From positions 124,001 through 188,000 of the forward strand of contig JAIKZQ010000006.1 in the NCBI GenBank assembly GCA_024682075.1: a stretch of 64,000 bases of DNA, read 5' to 3'. The stretch is from Lachnospiraceae bacterium. Its GTDB lineage: Bacteria > Bacillota > Clostridia > Lachnospirales > Lachnospiraceae. The position numbers and the translations under genes were made by a program. Position 1 is the stretch's first letter, and each line of letters starts with the position of its first letter. The notes beneath the pieces were generated by a model. That model searched no databases. It was not told the origin of the DNA and saw only the letters and a program-made list of their open reading frames with translations. Below are positions 37,468-45,828 of the stretch, one piece after another.

Positions 37468-38904
37468 ATGGCTGAAATCACTAAAAAACCTGTTGGGATC
37501 ATGGAGACCGTTCTCAGAGATGCTCACCAGTCCCTTATTGCCACCAGAATGCCTACCGATATCATGCTTCCCATTGTCGATAAGATGGACAAGGTCGGAT
37601 ATCATGCAGTAGAGTGCTGGGGCGGCGCTACATTCGATGCTTCACTAAGATTCCTCAAGGAAGATCCCTGGGACAGACTCAGAAAGCTTCGTGACGGATT
37701 CAAGAATACCAAGCTTCAGATGCTCTTCAGAGGACAGAACATCCTCGGATACAGACCTTATGCCGATGATGTTGTCGATGCTTTCGTTGAGAAGTCCATC
37801 GCAAACGGAATCGATATAATCAGGATCTTCGACTGCCTTAACGATCTCAGAAACCTTCAGGAAGCAGTTAATGCTACTAACAAGATCAAGAAGCAGGAAG
37901 GCCGCGGACACTCACAGATCGCTCTTTCCTATACTCTCGGTGATGCATATACTCTCGAGTACTGGGCAGATATGGCCAAGAAGATCGAGGAGATGGGTGC
38001 TGACTCCATCTGTATCAAGGATATGGCGGGACTTCTTCTTCCTTACAGGGCTGCGGAACTCATCAAGGCAATGAAGGAAGAGACCAAGCTTCCCATCCAG
38101 CTTCACACTCACTACACATCCGGTGTTGCCAGCATGACTTATCTTAAGGCTGTCGAGGCAGGCGTTGATGTCATCGACTGTGCGATCTCACCTTTCGCAC
38201 TCGGTACTTCACAGCCCGCTACAGAGGTCATGGTTGAGACCTTCAAGGGAACTCCCTACGATACCGGTTATGATCAGACTCTTCTTGCAGAGATTGCAGA
38301 TTACTTCCGCCCTTATCGTGAGAAGTGCATTGACAGCGGCCTCATGAGCACCAAGGTGCTTGGCGTTAATATCAAGACCCTTCTGTATCAGGTTCCCGGC
38401 GGAATGCTTTCCAACATGGTCAGCCAGCTCAAGGAACAGCATGCAGAGGATCGTTACAATGACGTGCTTGAAGAGATCCCCAGAGTTCGTAAGGACTGCG
38501 GTGAGCCTCCTCTCGTTACTCCTTCATCCCAGATCGTCGGAACCCAGGCTATCTTCAATGTCCTCATGGGTGAGCGTTACAAGATGGCTACAGGTGAGTT
38601 CAAGGATCTCCTTCGCGGTAACTACGGCCAGACCGTAAAGCCCATGAATCAGGAAGTGATCGACAAGGTCATCCCCGGAGAAAAGCGTTCTACCGCAAGA
38701 AGTGCCGAAGCTACCGGACATACCGAGCCCGAACTTGCATCTATCGAGGCAGAGATGAAAGAGTGGAAGAAGCAGGATGAGGATGTTCTCTCATATGCTC
38801 TGTTCCCTCAGGTTGCAACCGACTTCTTCAAATATCGTCAGGCTCAGGAAACAGGTGTCGATGTAAAACTTGCAGATAAGGACAACAAGGCATATCCTGT
38901 TTAA
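37468..38904 (+). CDS. oadA: Oxaloacetate decarboxylase alpha / pyruvate carboxylase subunit B-like carboxyltransferase
   Basis: 478 residues with an HMGL-like TIM barrel (METVLRDAHQSLIATRM, HTHYTSGVASM, DCAISPFALGTSQPATE) and the conserved carboxylase domain. The C-terminal biotinyl domain of full OadA is absent, its place being taken by the separate carrier gene upstream, as in the transcarboxylase 5S subunit. It should transfer a carboxyl group between oxaloacetate/pyruvate and biotin. It has its own Shine-Dalgarno site (GAAAGGA) after a 98-base gap, and a strong terminator follows. Confidence 0.92.
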   Translation: MAEITKKPVGIMETVLRDAHQSLIATRMPTDIMLPIVDKMDKVGYHAVECWGGATFDASLRFLKEDPWDRLRKLRDGFKNTKLQMLFRGQNILGYRPYADDVVDAFVEKSIANGIDIIRIFDCLNDLRNLQEAVNATNKIKKQEGRGHSQIALSYTLGDAYTLEYWADMAKKIEEMGADSICIKDMAGLLLPYRAAELIKAMKEETKLPIQLHTHYTSGVASMTYLKAVEAGVDVIDCAISPFALGTSQPATEVMVETFKGTPYDTGYDQTLLAEIADYFRPYREKCIDSGLMSTKVLGVNIKTLLYQVPGGMLSNMVSQLKEQHAEDRYNDVLEEIPRVRKDCGEPPLVTPSSQIVGTQAIFNVLMGERYKMATGEFKDLLRGNYGQTVKPMNQEVIDKVIPGEKRSTARSAEATGHTEPELASIEAEMKEWKKQDEDVLSYALFPQVATDFFKYRQAQETGVDVKLADKDNKAYPV

Positions 38905-38920
38905 ACCAGTGATCTTACTT

Positions 38921-38950
38921 ACCCGGGCCGAGTGCGGCCCGGGTATTTTT
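38921..38950 (+). terminator. Rho-independent terminator of the decarboxylase operon
   Basis: A perfect 9-bp stem ACCCGGGCC / GGCCCGGGT with a 6-base loop, followed by ATTTTT. Confidence 0.95.
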
Positions 38951-39045
38951 GTGCGTTTTTTGCGCTGATTCATCCGGTCTTTTTTGATCTGAAAAAACAT
39001 GACGGGAATACTCTCAAAAAAATTTTGTTAAACATCCGTGAAACC

Positions 39046-39074
39046 TTGACTTGACGAAATTTCATCGGTAAAAT
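39046..39074 (+). promoter_or_regulatory. Promoter of the TetR-family gene, overlapped by an inverted repeat
   Basis: TTGACT and TAAAAT are separated by 17 bases. An inverted repeat CCGTGAAA (39036-39043) / TTTCATCGG (39060-39068) brackets the -35 box and spacer, and includes the palindrome GAAATTTC. This is a plausible autoregulatory TetR operator. Confidence 0.6.
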
Positions 39075-39145
39075 AACGATTGTCTTTTTCTGAAGAAATT
39101 CAAATGATATCCATCATAAATCTGAACAGTTAGGAAAGAATCTAC

Positions 39146-39694
39146 ATGGCACGTAAAGAAAGCATAACCATCGACCGCATACTTGGAACAGCATTTGAGA
39201 TGACCAGAGAATCCGGAGCCGAATCCATCACTGCTCGTCACGTTGCTGAAAAAGCGGGATGTTCAACCCAGCCTATTTTCAGGGTTTATAAGAATATGTC
39301 TGAACTACAGGCCGCAGTTTACGATAAGGCGGTTGAGTATTTCAGAAGTTATTATTCTTCTTTTGAGAGGATCGGCAAGGTTCCTTTCACCAATCTCGGA
39401 ATGGCTTATATTGCTTTTGCCAGAAAGGAAAAGAATCTTTTCAGACTTTTGTTCGTCGATACCGCTCCCGGCAAGGTTTCCATGTATGAGCTTCTTAACG
39501 GATCAGAGGGAAATGTCGTGACCGAGATCAACATGGCCAAGGAACTCGGATGTTCGGATCCCGGCGGCATGTTCATGAAGATGTGGATATTCATTCACGG
39601 TGCTGCCTGCATGACTCTTTCCGGAGATTATGATCTTACCGATGAAGAGACCATGTCTTTGCTTGAGAAGGCATATAATTCGTTTTTGACTTGA
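39146..39694 (+). CDS. TetR/AcrR-family transcriptional regulator
   Basis: 182 residues. The N-terminal helix-turn-helix (ILGTAFEMTRESGAESITAR, HVAEKAGCSTQPIFRVYKNM) is typical TetR. The C-terminal ligand domain resembles the TetR_C WHG-type domain (FARKEKNLFRLLF). The ligand is unknown. A good promoter overlapped by an inverted repeat lies upstream. It follows the decarboxylase operon but has its own promoter, so regulating that operon is possible but not shown. Confidence 0.87.
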   Translation: MARKESITIDRILGTAFEMTRESGAESITARHVAEKAGCSTQPIFRVYKNMSELQAAVYDKAVEYFRSYYSSFERIGKVPFTNLGMAYIAFARKEKNLFRLLFVDTAPGKVSMYELLNGSEGNVVTEINMAKELGCSDPGGMFMKMWIFIHGAACMTLSGDYDLTDEETMSLLEKAYNSFLT

Positions 39695-39710
39695 TTGACA
39701 CCAGACGGCG

Positions 39711-39769
39711 GGACGGTTCTTTTGTTTACTGTCAGCTTTGAAAGCGGGGCTGAAACGAGAGAACCGTCC
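39711..39769. repeat. GGTTC-family inverted repeat between tetR and rpiR genes
   Basis: The 17-base arms GGACGGTTCTTTTGTTT (39711-39727) and AAACGAGAGAACCGTCC (39753-39769) are complementary at 15 of 17 positions and fully pairable with two G-U pairs. The 25-base loop carries CAGC / GCTG. It is not followed by a U-tract. Confidence 0.75.
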
Positions 39770-39798
39770 TCTTGTTATGTAATACAGGGTAATTATCT

Positions 39799-40740
39799 AT
39801 GGACTTAAAAGGTGATGTGCTCATAAGGATAAGGGACATGATCCCCCGCATGAGCAAAAGCCAGAAGAAGATCGCATTTTATATACAGAACGAGTATGAG
39901 ACGGCAGTGTTCATGACTGCTGCGGAGCTTGGAAACCAGATAGGCGTAAGTGAATCCACGATAGTAAGATTCGCCTCGGCACTGGGTTACGACGGGTATC
40001 CCGATTTCCAGAAAAGCCTCGTGGACTGTGTTAAGACCAAGCTTTCCTCTGTTCAGAAGATCGATGAAAAATACGGCAGATCGTCGCAGTCGGAGATCCT
40101 CACATCGGTCATGAACGCCGATATGGACAAGATACGCGATACCATTAAGAATCTCAATCCAAGCGCATTTGACATGACTGTCGACATACTGCTGAAGGCC
40201 AGAAATGTCTATATCATGGGCCTTCGCTCCAATGAGCCGCTTGCTGCTTTTCTGCATTTTTACCTGAACATGGTGCGTCCCGGCTGCATTCTTGTTAATT
40301 CGACATCCGTCACCGAGACTTTTGAACAGATGATAAGGATCGGATCAGAGGATGCTTTTGTCGGCATAAGCTTTCCGAGATATTCGATGAGAACTCTTAA
40401 GGCAATGGAATTTGCCAACGACAGAAGAGCATCGGTCATTGCAATAACCGATTCGGCACATTCGCCCATGACGCTGTATTCCACATGTAACCTGTATGCA
40501 CGTTCCGACATGGTCTCCATTGTGGATTCACTGGTTGCTCCTCTTTCGGTCATTAATGCGATCGTTGTTGCGCTTTGCATCAAGGCACCGGAGCAGATCA
40601 GGAAGAATCTCAAGATGCTTGAATCCGTCTGGAATGATTATCAGGTTTACTTAAATGATGAGATCGATTTCATCGATGATGATCCCATACTGAATTACTC
40701 GCTGAGAAAACAGTCCGAGAAAGATGGAAAAGATGAATGA
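39799..40740 (+). CDS. MurR/RpiR-family transcriptional regulator
   Basis: 313 residues. An N-terminal RpiR helix-turn-helix domain (MSKSQKKIAFYIQNEYETAV, ELGNQIGVSESTIVRFASAL) is followed by a SIS sugar-phosphate-binding domain (about 125-270, VYIMGLRSNEPLAAFLHFYL; AFVGISFPRYSMRTL; IAITDSAHSP). It is likely to respond to a phosphosugar; no sugar-catabolic genes are adjacent. Its last 17 bases overlap the next gene. Confidence 0.9.
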   Translation: MDLKGDVLIRIRDMIPRMSKSQKKIAFYIQNEYETAVFMTAAELGNQIGVSESTIVRFASALGYDGYPDFQKSLVDCVKTKLSSVQKIDEKYGRSSQSEILTSVMNADMDKIRDTIKNLNPSAFDMTVDILLKARNVYIMGLRSNEPLAAFLHFYLNMVRPGCILVNSTSVTETFEQMIRIGSEDAFVGISFPRYSMRTLKAMEFANDRRASVIAITDSAHSPMTLYSTCNLYARSDMVSIVDSLVAPLSVINAIVVALCIKAPEQIRKNLKMLESVWNDYQVYLNDEIDFIDDDPILNYSLRKQSEKDGKDE

Positions 40741-41980
40741 CATAATAGTGATAGGCGGCGGTCCTGCAGGAATGCTGGCCGCCGTTTCGGCATCAGAAAA
40801 CAGAAAAAAAGTACTCCTTGTCGAGAAGAACGAGAAACTCGGAAAGAAGCTCTTCATCACCGGAAAAGGCAGATGCAATGTTACCAATTCTGCCGAAAAG
40901 AGCATCCTGATGAAAAACATAGTCAGCAATCCGAAATTCATGTTCAGCGCACTTGAGAGATTTGATAATGATGACATTTGTGCCGAACTTGAAAAATACG
41001 GATGCAGGCTGAAGGAAGAAAGAGGGGGCAGGATTTTCCCCGTTTCGGACCATTCCTCCGATGTCATCAGGGCTTTGTCGGATGACCTTAAGGAACATGG
41101 CGTTGAAGTGAGGCTTAATTCCGGCGTAAAGAAGATCCTTCGCACGGATGACGGCTTTGAAGTTTCTTTTGATGACGGGAGAAAAGAAAAATGCCTTGCC
41201 GTCATAATAGCAACCGGCGGAGTGTCTTATCCGGCAACCGGTTCCACCGGCGATGGCTTTAAGTTTGCCTCCTGCTTCGAACATTCGATCACAGAGCCGG
41301 TTCCGTCGCTTGTGCCTTTGGTCGTGAAGGAAACTTTCTGCAGGGATCTGCAGGGGCTGTCACTTAAGAACACCGGATTGAAGATGATCTGCGACGGTAA
41401 GACCGTTTATGAAGACATGGGTGAAATGCTCTTCACACATTTCGGGATAAGCGGCCCGATGATACTTTCCGCAAGCAGTTATTATCAGAAAAAAAGATAT
41501 GATGAGTGCAGGGTCATTCTTGACTTAAAGCCTGCGCTCAGCGCAGATGACCTTGATGCCAGACTTCTTCGGGAAATATCCGATAATCACGAAAAGCATT
41601 TCATTAATCTGCTCCCGAACCTTCTTCCTCAAAAAATGGTTCCTGTCATCGCCGGACTGTCAGGCATAGAGCCTCATAAAAAATGCGGTGATGTGACCAG
41701 GGAGGAAAGGCTTGCACTCGTGAATCTGTTAAAGAGTTTTGAAATGACGGTTTCGGGGACGAGAGGATTTGAAGAAGCCATCATCACAAAAGGCGGAGTC
41801 AGCGTAAAAGAAATCTCACCCGCAAACATGATGAGCAAGAAGACTGAAGGACTGTTTTTTGCTGGCGAGGTGATGGATCTGGATGCGCTTACCGGAGGTT
41901 TCAACCTGCAGATAGCCTGGTCCACCGGATATTCCGCAGGACAGGGAGCTGCGGAATATGTCGATAACATGAACTTATGA
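40724..41980 (+). CDS. NAD(P)/FAD-dependent oxidoreductase, HI0933/BaiN-like
   Basis: A 418-residue flavoprotein with an N-terminal dinucleotide-binding motif (IVIGGGPAGMLAAVSASENR), the family motif GKKLFITGKGRCNVTN, and C-terminal GEVMDLDALTGGFNLQIAWS, then TGYSAG. These identify the HI0933-like aminoacetone-oxidase/BaiN group; the physiological substrate is unknown. Translation may begin at ATG 40724 or 40733, both inside the end of the rpiR gene. cmk follows within 50 bases. Confidence 0.9.
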   Translation: MEKMNDIIVIGGGPAGMLAAVSASENRKKVLLVEKNEKLGKKLFITGKGRCNVTNSAEKSILMKNIVSNPKFMFSALERFDNDDICAELEKYGCRLKEERGGRIFPVSDHSSDVIRALSDDLKEHGVEVRLNSGVKKILRTDDGFEVSFDDGRKEKCLAVIIATGGVSYPATGSTGDGFKFASCFEHSITEPVPSLVPLVVKETFCRDLQGLSLKNTGLKMICDGKTVYEDMGEMLFTHFGISGPMILSASSYYQKKRYDECRVILDLKPALSADDLDARLLREISDNHEKHFINLLPNLLPQKMVPVIAGLSGIEPHKKCGDVTREERLALVNLLKSFEMTVSGTRGFEEAIITKGGVSVKEISPANMMSKKTEGLFFAGEVMDLDALTGGFNLQIAWSTGYSAGQGAAEYVDNMNL

Positions 41981-42028
41981 TCACCGCTTTGTGATATTAT
42001 GAACTGGATAAAGAATCGGAGGTGTGCC

Positions 42029-42697
42029 ATGAATGTAGCAATTGACGGACCTGCGGGAGCGGGAAAAAGCACGATAGCAAAGCTTTGTGCAAAGAAAATG
42101 AATCTTATCTATGTTGATACCGGAGCAATGTACAGGGCTGTTGCACTGTATCTGCTTGAGAGCGGGATAGATGTGAATGATAAGTCCGAAGTGGCCGAAA
42201 AGGTTAAAGGTGCGGACGTTGACATCAAATACGAAGACGGAGTTCAGAATGTCTATCTGAACGGAACCAATGTCACCGGAAGGCTCCGCGAGGAAGCTGT
42301 AGGCAATACAGCATCCGTTACAAGTGCCGTCCCTGAAGTTCGCGCACAGATCTTCTCGCTTCAGAGAGGGCTTGCGGAGCGTGGCGGTGTTATCATGGAT
42401 GGCCGCGACATCGGAACTGTTGTCATGCCTGATGCGGATGTGAAGATATACCTGACGGCGAGTTCCGAAGTCAGAGCAAGAAGACGTGTCCTTGAACTTG
42501 AGGCAAAAGGGGAAAAGCCCGATTTTGAAGAGGTTAAGAGAGATATCGAGGAGCGCGATCATCGCGACATGACAAGGGAGATATCACCTCTTAAACAGGC
42601 TGATGATGCTGTCCTTGTTGATACATCCGATATGACTATAGATCAGGTCGCAGAAAAGATCTGTTCGCTGTGTGATGAATATCTGAAGCTGAAATAA
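42029..42697 (+). CDS. cmk: Cytidylate kinase
   Basis: A 222-residue kinase phosphorylating CMP and dCMP. The P-loop GPAGAGKST, the NMP-binding DGRDIGTVVMPDADVKIYLT and the LID region RARRRVLELEAKG are clear. ATG at 42029 is preferred because CGGAGG lies 7 bases upstream; an in-frame ATG at 41999 lacks a site. It is followed by ispH and rpsA, a conserved clostridial cluster. Confidence 0.96.
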   Translation: MNVAIDGPAGAGKSTIAKLCAKKMNLIYVDTGAMYRAVALYLLESGIDVNDKSEVAEKVKGADVDIKYEDGVQNVYLNGTNVTGRLREEAVGNTASVTSAVPEVRAQIFSLQRGLAERGGVIMDGRDIGTVVMPDADVKIYLTASSEVRARRRVLELEAKGEKPDFEEVKRDIEERDHRDMTREISPLKQADDAVLVDTSDMTIDQVAEKICSLCDEYLKLK

Positions 42698-42705
42698 TAA
42701 TACCT

Positions 42706-43563
42706 ATGGAAGTAAGGCTTGCGGATCCGTCGGGGTTCTGTTTTGGTGTAAAGAGAGCCGTTGACGGAGTGTATGAAAAACTGAAGAGCGGACGTCCCAT
42801 ATATACGTACGGCCCCATAGTTCATAACGAGACCGTTGTGTCTGATCTCGAACAAAAGGGCGTGATGGTTATTGATGATAAGGAAACTCTGGAGAAGACG
42901 CCTTTTGAAAAGGACGCATGTATCATCATCAGGGCTCACGGCGTAGGAAGGGACATATATGACATCCTGGAAAAGAAGGGATGCGAGATAGCGGATTTTA
43001 CGTGTCCGTTTGTCGCGAGGATCCATAACATAGTCCTGGAAGAAAGCGGAAAGGGAAGGCACATAGTGATAGTCGGCAAATCCACGCATCCCGAGATAAT
43101 TGGCATATGCGGATGGTGCGACGGTCCGTTTACCGTGGTGGCCGATGAATCCGGGGCTGATAGTCTGGATCTTGAAGGGGAGATCACGGTCGTCGCCCAG
43201 ACAACCTTCCAGCACAGAAAATTTTCTCAAATTGTTGAAATAATAAATCAAAAAGGTTATAATGCTAACGTTGTGAACACTATATGTTCCGCAACAAAGG
43301 ACAGGCAGGATGCAGCCGATGTCCTTTCCAAAGAGGCAGACGCGATGATAGTCATAGGGGGGAGCGCCAGTTCAAACACGCGCCGACTTTATGAAATAGC
43401 ATCTGAGAACTGTCCGAATACGGTCTGTATACAGAAACCGGATGACCTTAAAGATTATAAACTACCTGAATCTGTTAAGCTGATCGGCATCACCGCGGGG
43501 GCTTCCACTCCGCAAAATATTATTGAGGAGGTTCAAAGATATGTCAGAGGAACTAACTTTTGA
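42706..43563 (+). CDS. ispH: 4-hydroxy-3-methylbut-2-enyl diphosphate reductase
   Basis: A 285-residue [4Fe-4S] enzyme performing the last step of the MEP isoprenoid pathway. The three cluster cysteines are visible in SGFCFGVKRAVD (Cys12), FTCPFVARIHN and NTICSATKDRQ. Active-site motifs HNE and STHPEIIG are present. In many Clostridia IspH is fused to ribosomal protein S1; here the two are separate but the frames overlap by 23 bases. Confidence 0.96.
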   Translation: MEVRLADPSGFCFGVKRAVDGVYEKLKSGRPIYTYGPIVHNETVVSDLEQKGVMVIDDKETLEKTPFEKDACIIIRAHGVGRDIYDILEKKGCEIADFTCPFVARIHNIVLEESGKGRHIVIVGKSTHPEIIGICGWCDGPFTVVADESGADSLDLEGEITVVAQTTFQHRKFSQIVEIINQKGYNANVVNTICSATKDRQDAADVLSKEADAMIVIGGSASSNTRRLYEIASENCPNTVCIQKPDDLKDYKLPESVKLIGITAGASTPQNIIEEVQRYVRGTNF

Positions 43564-44671
43564 ACAATTACTGGAAGAGCAGGAATCAAAAAAGATCATA
43601 TTACATACAGGAGAGGTAGTCGAAGGCACGGTTTTTGACGTTAAGCCCGAAGAGATAATTCTTGATCTCGGATGCAAGTCAGACGGTATTCTTAGCAAGT
43701 ATGAATATACCAACGATAACAGTGTCGACCTTACACAGGCTGTAAAGCCCGGCGACAAACTTGAGGTAAAGGTCCTCAAGGTTGATGACCGTGAGGGACA
43801 GGTCATTGTTTCATACAAGAGAGTACAGCAGGAGAAGGCTAACCAGCGAATTGAGGAAGCTTTCAACAATCAGGAAGTACTCACCGCCAAGGTTACTGCC
43901 ATCCTCAAGGGTGGAATCACCGTAGAAGTTGACGGCACCAGGATCTTCATTCCCGCAAGCCTTGTTTCAGACAGCTACGAGAAGGATCTCAGCAAGTATC
44001 TCGGCCAGGAGATCGAGTTTGTCGTTGTTGAGTACAATCCTCACAAGAGAAGATGCATCGGTGACCGCAAGCAGCTTCTTTCCGCTAAGAAGGAAGAGAT
44101 GCAGAAGGCACTCCTTGAGAAGATCAAGGTTGGCGACATTGTTGACGGCGTAGTCAAGAACGTTACCGATTTCGGTGCATTTGTTGATCTCGGCGGAGCT
44201 GACGGACTTCTTCACATCTCAGAGATGAGCTGGGGAAGAGTCGAGAATCCCAAGAAGAACTTCCACATTGGAGATAATCTCAAGGTTCTTGTCAAGGACA
44301 TCAACGGAAGCAAGATTGCGCTCTCGCTTAAGTTCGATGATGAGAATCCCTGGAAGGATGCTAATGACAAGTTCGCCATCGGCAAGGTTGTTACCGGCAA
44401 GGTTGCACGCATGACCGATTTCGGCGCATTTGTAGAGATTGAGAATGGCGTAGATGCTCTTCTTCATGTATCGCAGATCTCCAAGGATCGTGTAGAGAAG
44501 CCTTCGGATGTTCTTAAGGTCGGAGATGAGGTTACTGCCAAGATCGTTGATTTCAACGAGGCTGATCACAAGATCTCCCTTTCAGTAAAGGCTCTTACCG
44601 CACCCGATTCCGATGAGAACGAGGATGAGGTGCCTGTAGATATCAAAGCTGCCATCAGCGAAGAGCAGTAA
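43541..44671 (+). CDS. rpsA: 30S ribosomal protein S1 homologue, four S1 domains
   Basis: 376 residues with four S1 RNA-binding repeats beginning at about GEVVEGTVFDVKPEE, EVLTAKVTAILKGGI, GDIVDGVVKNVTDFGAFVDL and GKVVTGKVARMTDFGAFVEI. The last two are the most canonical. The acidic C terminus is short. The start at 43541 follows GAGGAGG and lies inside the end of ispH. A terminator follows. Confidence 0.93.
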   Translation: MSEELTFEQLLEEQESKKIILHTGEVVEGTVFDVKPEEIILDLGCKSDGILSKYEYTNDNSVDLTQAVKPGDKLEVKVLKVDDREGQVIVSYKRVQQEKANQRIEEAFNNQEVLTAKVTAILKGGITVEVDGTRIFIPASLVSDSYEKDLSKYLGQEIEFVVVEYNPHKRRCIGDRKQLLSAKKEEMQKALLEKIKVGDIVDGVVKNVTDFGAFVDLGGADGLLHISEMSWGRVENPKKNFHIGDNLKVLVKDINGSKIALSLKFDDENPWKDANDKFAIGKVVTGKVARMTDFGAFVEIENGVDALLHVSQISKDRVEKPSDVLKVGDEVTAKIVDFNEADHKISLSVKALTAPDSDENEDEVPVDIKAAISEEQ

Positions 44672-44720
44672 TGTTCATGCGTTACAGGCTGTAGATGTCT
44701 ATATAAGTTCTAACAGGAAA

Positions 44721-44769
44721 AATGCCTGCCCGATGAATGACGATAGTGTTTTCACTGGGCAGGCTTTTT
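44721..44769 (+). terminator. Rho-independent terminator after rpsA
   Basis: The stem is GCCTGCCC / GGGCAGGC with an inner AGTG / CACT hairpin, followed by TTTTT. Confidence 0.9.
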
Positions 44770-44831
44770 GCATAATATGACGTTCTTCATGAATCATCGC
44801 ACATGTAATTGGATTTGAGGAGGTTGGTTAT

Positions 44832-45608
44832 ATGGCTGTAGATTATGAATATTTCAAAAAAGAGATCCTGAAGATGACCTCGATCGATCTGAATGCTTAC
44901 AAAGAAAAGCAGATGAAGCGCAGGATCGACAATCTCATAATGAAAAACCGCATAAACGGTTATGATAATTACGTTGCAGCGCTCAAGTCAGACAAGGAAA
45001 GGTTCGATGAGTTCATTAACTACATCACCATCAACGTTTCCGAATTCTACAGGAATCCCGATCAGTGGCAGTATATGGACAAGACGGTCATTCCCGCCCT
45101 CGTCGAGAAGTTTGGAACCAGACTTAAGATCTGGAGTGCTGCCTGCTCAACCGGCGATGAGCCTTATTCTCTCGTCATGGCGCTCTCCAAGCATATGCCG
45201 CTCAGTAATATCAAGATCACCGCAACCGATCTTGACAAGACCGTGATTGCAAAGGCTAAGGTTGGACTGTATGATGCCAAATCGATAGCCAATGTTCCGG
45301 ATGAGTTCAAGAAAAAGTATTTCACTCAGGTAGGACCTTCTTACAAGATCTCCGATGAGATCAAGAGCAGGGTAAACTTCAGCGAGCACAATCTTCTGAA
45401 GGACAGATATGACACCGGTTACGACATGATCGTTTGCAGAAATGTGCTGATCTATTTTACCGATGAAGCCAAGGATGAAGTGTTCAGGAAGTTCTATAAG
45501 TCGATCAAGCCCGGCGGATATCTGTTCATCGGCTCTACTGAGCAGATCGTCAATTACAGGGAAATCGGATATACGAGAGTTAATTCCTTCTACTACGGCA
45601 AGGAGTAA
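44832..45608 (+). CDS. cheR: Chemotaxis protein methyltransferase CheR
   Basis: A 258-residue enzyme that methylates glutamates of chemoreceptors using SAM. An N-terminal helical CheR domain (1-70) precedes the SAM domain with ITINVSEFYRNPDQW, IWSAACSTGDEPYSLVMAL, CRNVLIYF and GGYLFIGSTEQI. No C-terminal TPR or pentapeptide-binding extension is visible. It is a lone gene with GAGGAGG upstream. It could act on the cytosolic hydrogenase-like receptor encoded at 2.9 kb, which is inference. Confidence 0.95.
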   Translation: MAVDYEYFKKEILKMTSIDLNAYKEKQMKRRIDNLIMKNRINGYDNYVAALKSDKERFDEFINYITINVSEFYRNPDQWQYMDKTVIPALVEKFGTRLKIWSAACSTGDEPYSLVMALSKHMPLSNIKITATDLDKTVIAKAKVGLYDAKSIANVPDEFKKKYFTQVGPSYKISDEIKSRVNFSEHNLLKDRYDTGYDMIVCRNVLIYFTDEAKDEVFRKFYKSIKPGGYLFIGSTEQIVNYREIGYTRVNSFYYGKE

Positions 45609-45679
45609 ACGAGGGGACGGTTCTTTCGTTCACCATCACTTATAAACGAGGGGACGGTTCTTTCGTTCACCATCACTTA
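45606..45679. repeat. Perfect tandem duplication of a 37-base GGTTC-family hairpin
   Basis: Two identical, directly adjacent 37-base units (45606-45642 and 45643-45679) begin TAAACGAGGGGACGGTTC and end CACCATCACTTA. Each can fold through AACGA / TCGTT. The first unit begins at the last bases of cheR, including its stop codon. Confidence 0.88.
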
Positions 45680-45726
45680 AATCTGGTGTTCACCGGATTG
45701 ATTACGGAACTGACATATGAATCATT

Positions 45727-45761
45727 AAAAGGGCAGGAATCGAAGGATTCCTGCCCTTTTT
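45727..45761. terminator. Bidirectional terminator between cheR and the exonuclease gene
   Basis: A perfect 14-bp stem AAAAGGGCAGGAAT / ATTCCTGCCCTTTT with a 6-base loop. A-tract and T-tract on the two sides suit termination from both converging genes. Confidence 0.95.
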
Positions 45762-45797
45762 AGCTATATACCTAAAAACGTCACTATTGCATGTTTA

Positions 45798-45828
45798 TGT
45801 GCAAAAAAGAACCGTCCCTGATTGCACA
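45798..45828. repeat. GGTTC-family hairpin repeat next to the exonuclease stop
   Basis: TGTGCAA / TTGCACA enclose AAAAGAACCGTCCCTGA, which carries the GAACCGTCCC core. It sits directly after the stop of the minus-strand exonuclease gene. Confidence 0.65.

Noticed and set aside
45606..45679. Tandem repeat considered as a minimal CRISPR array or attachment site
   Set aside because: There are only two units with no spacer between them, no integrase nearby, and the core recurs elsewhere as single hairpins.
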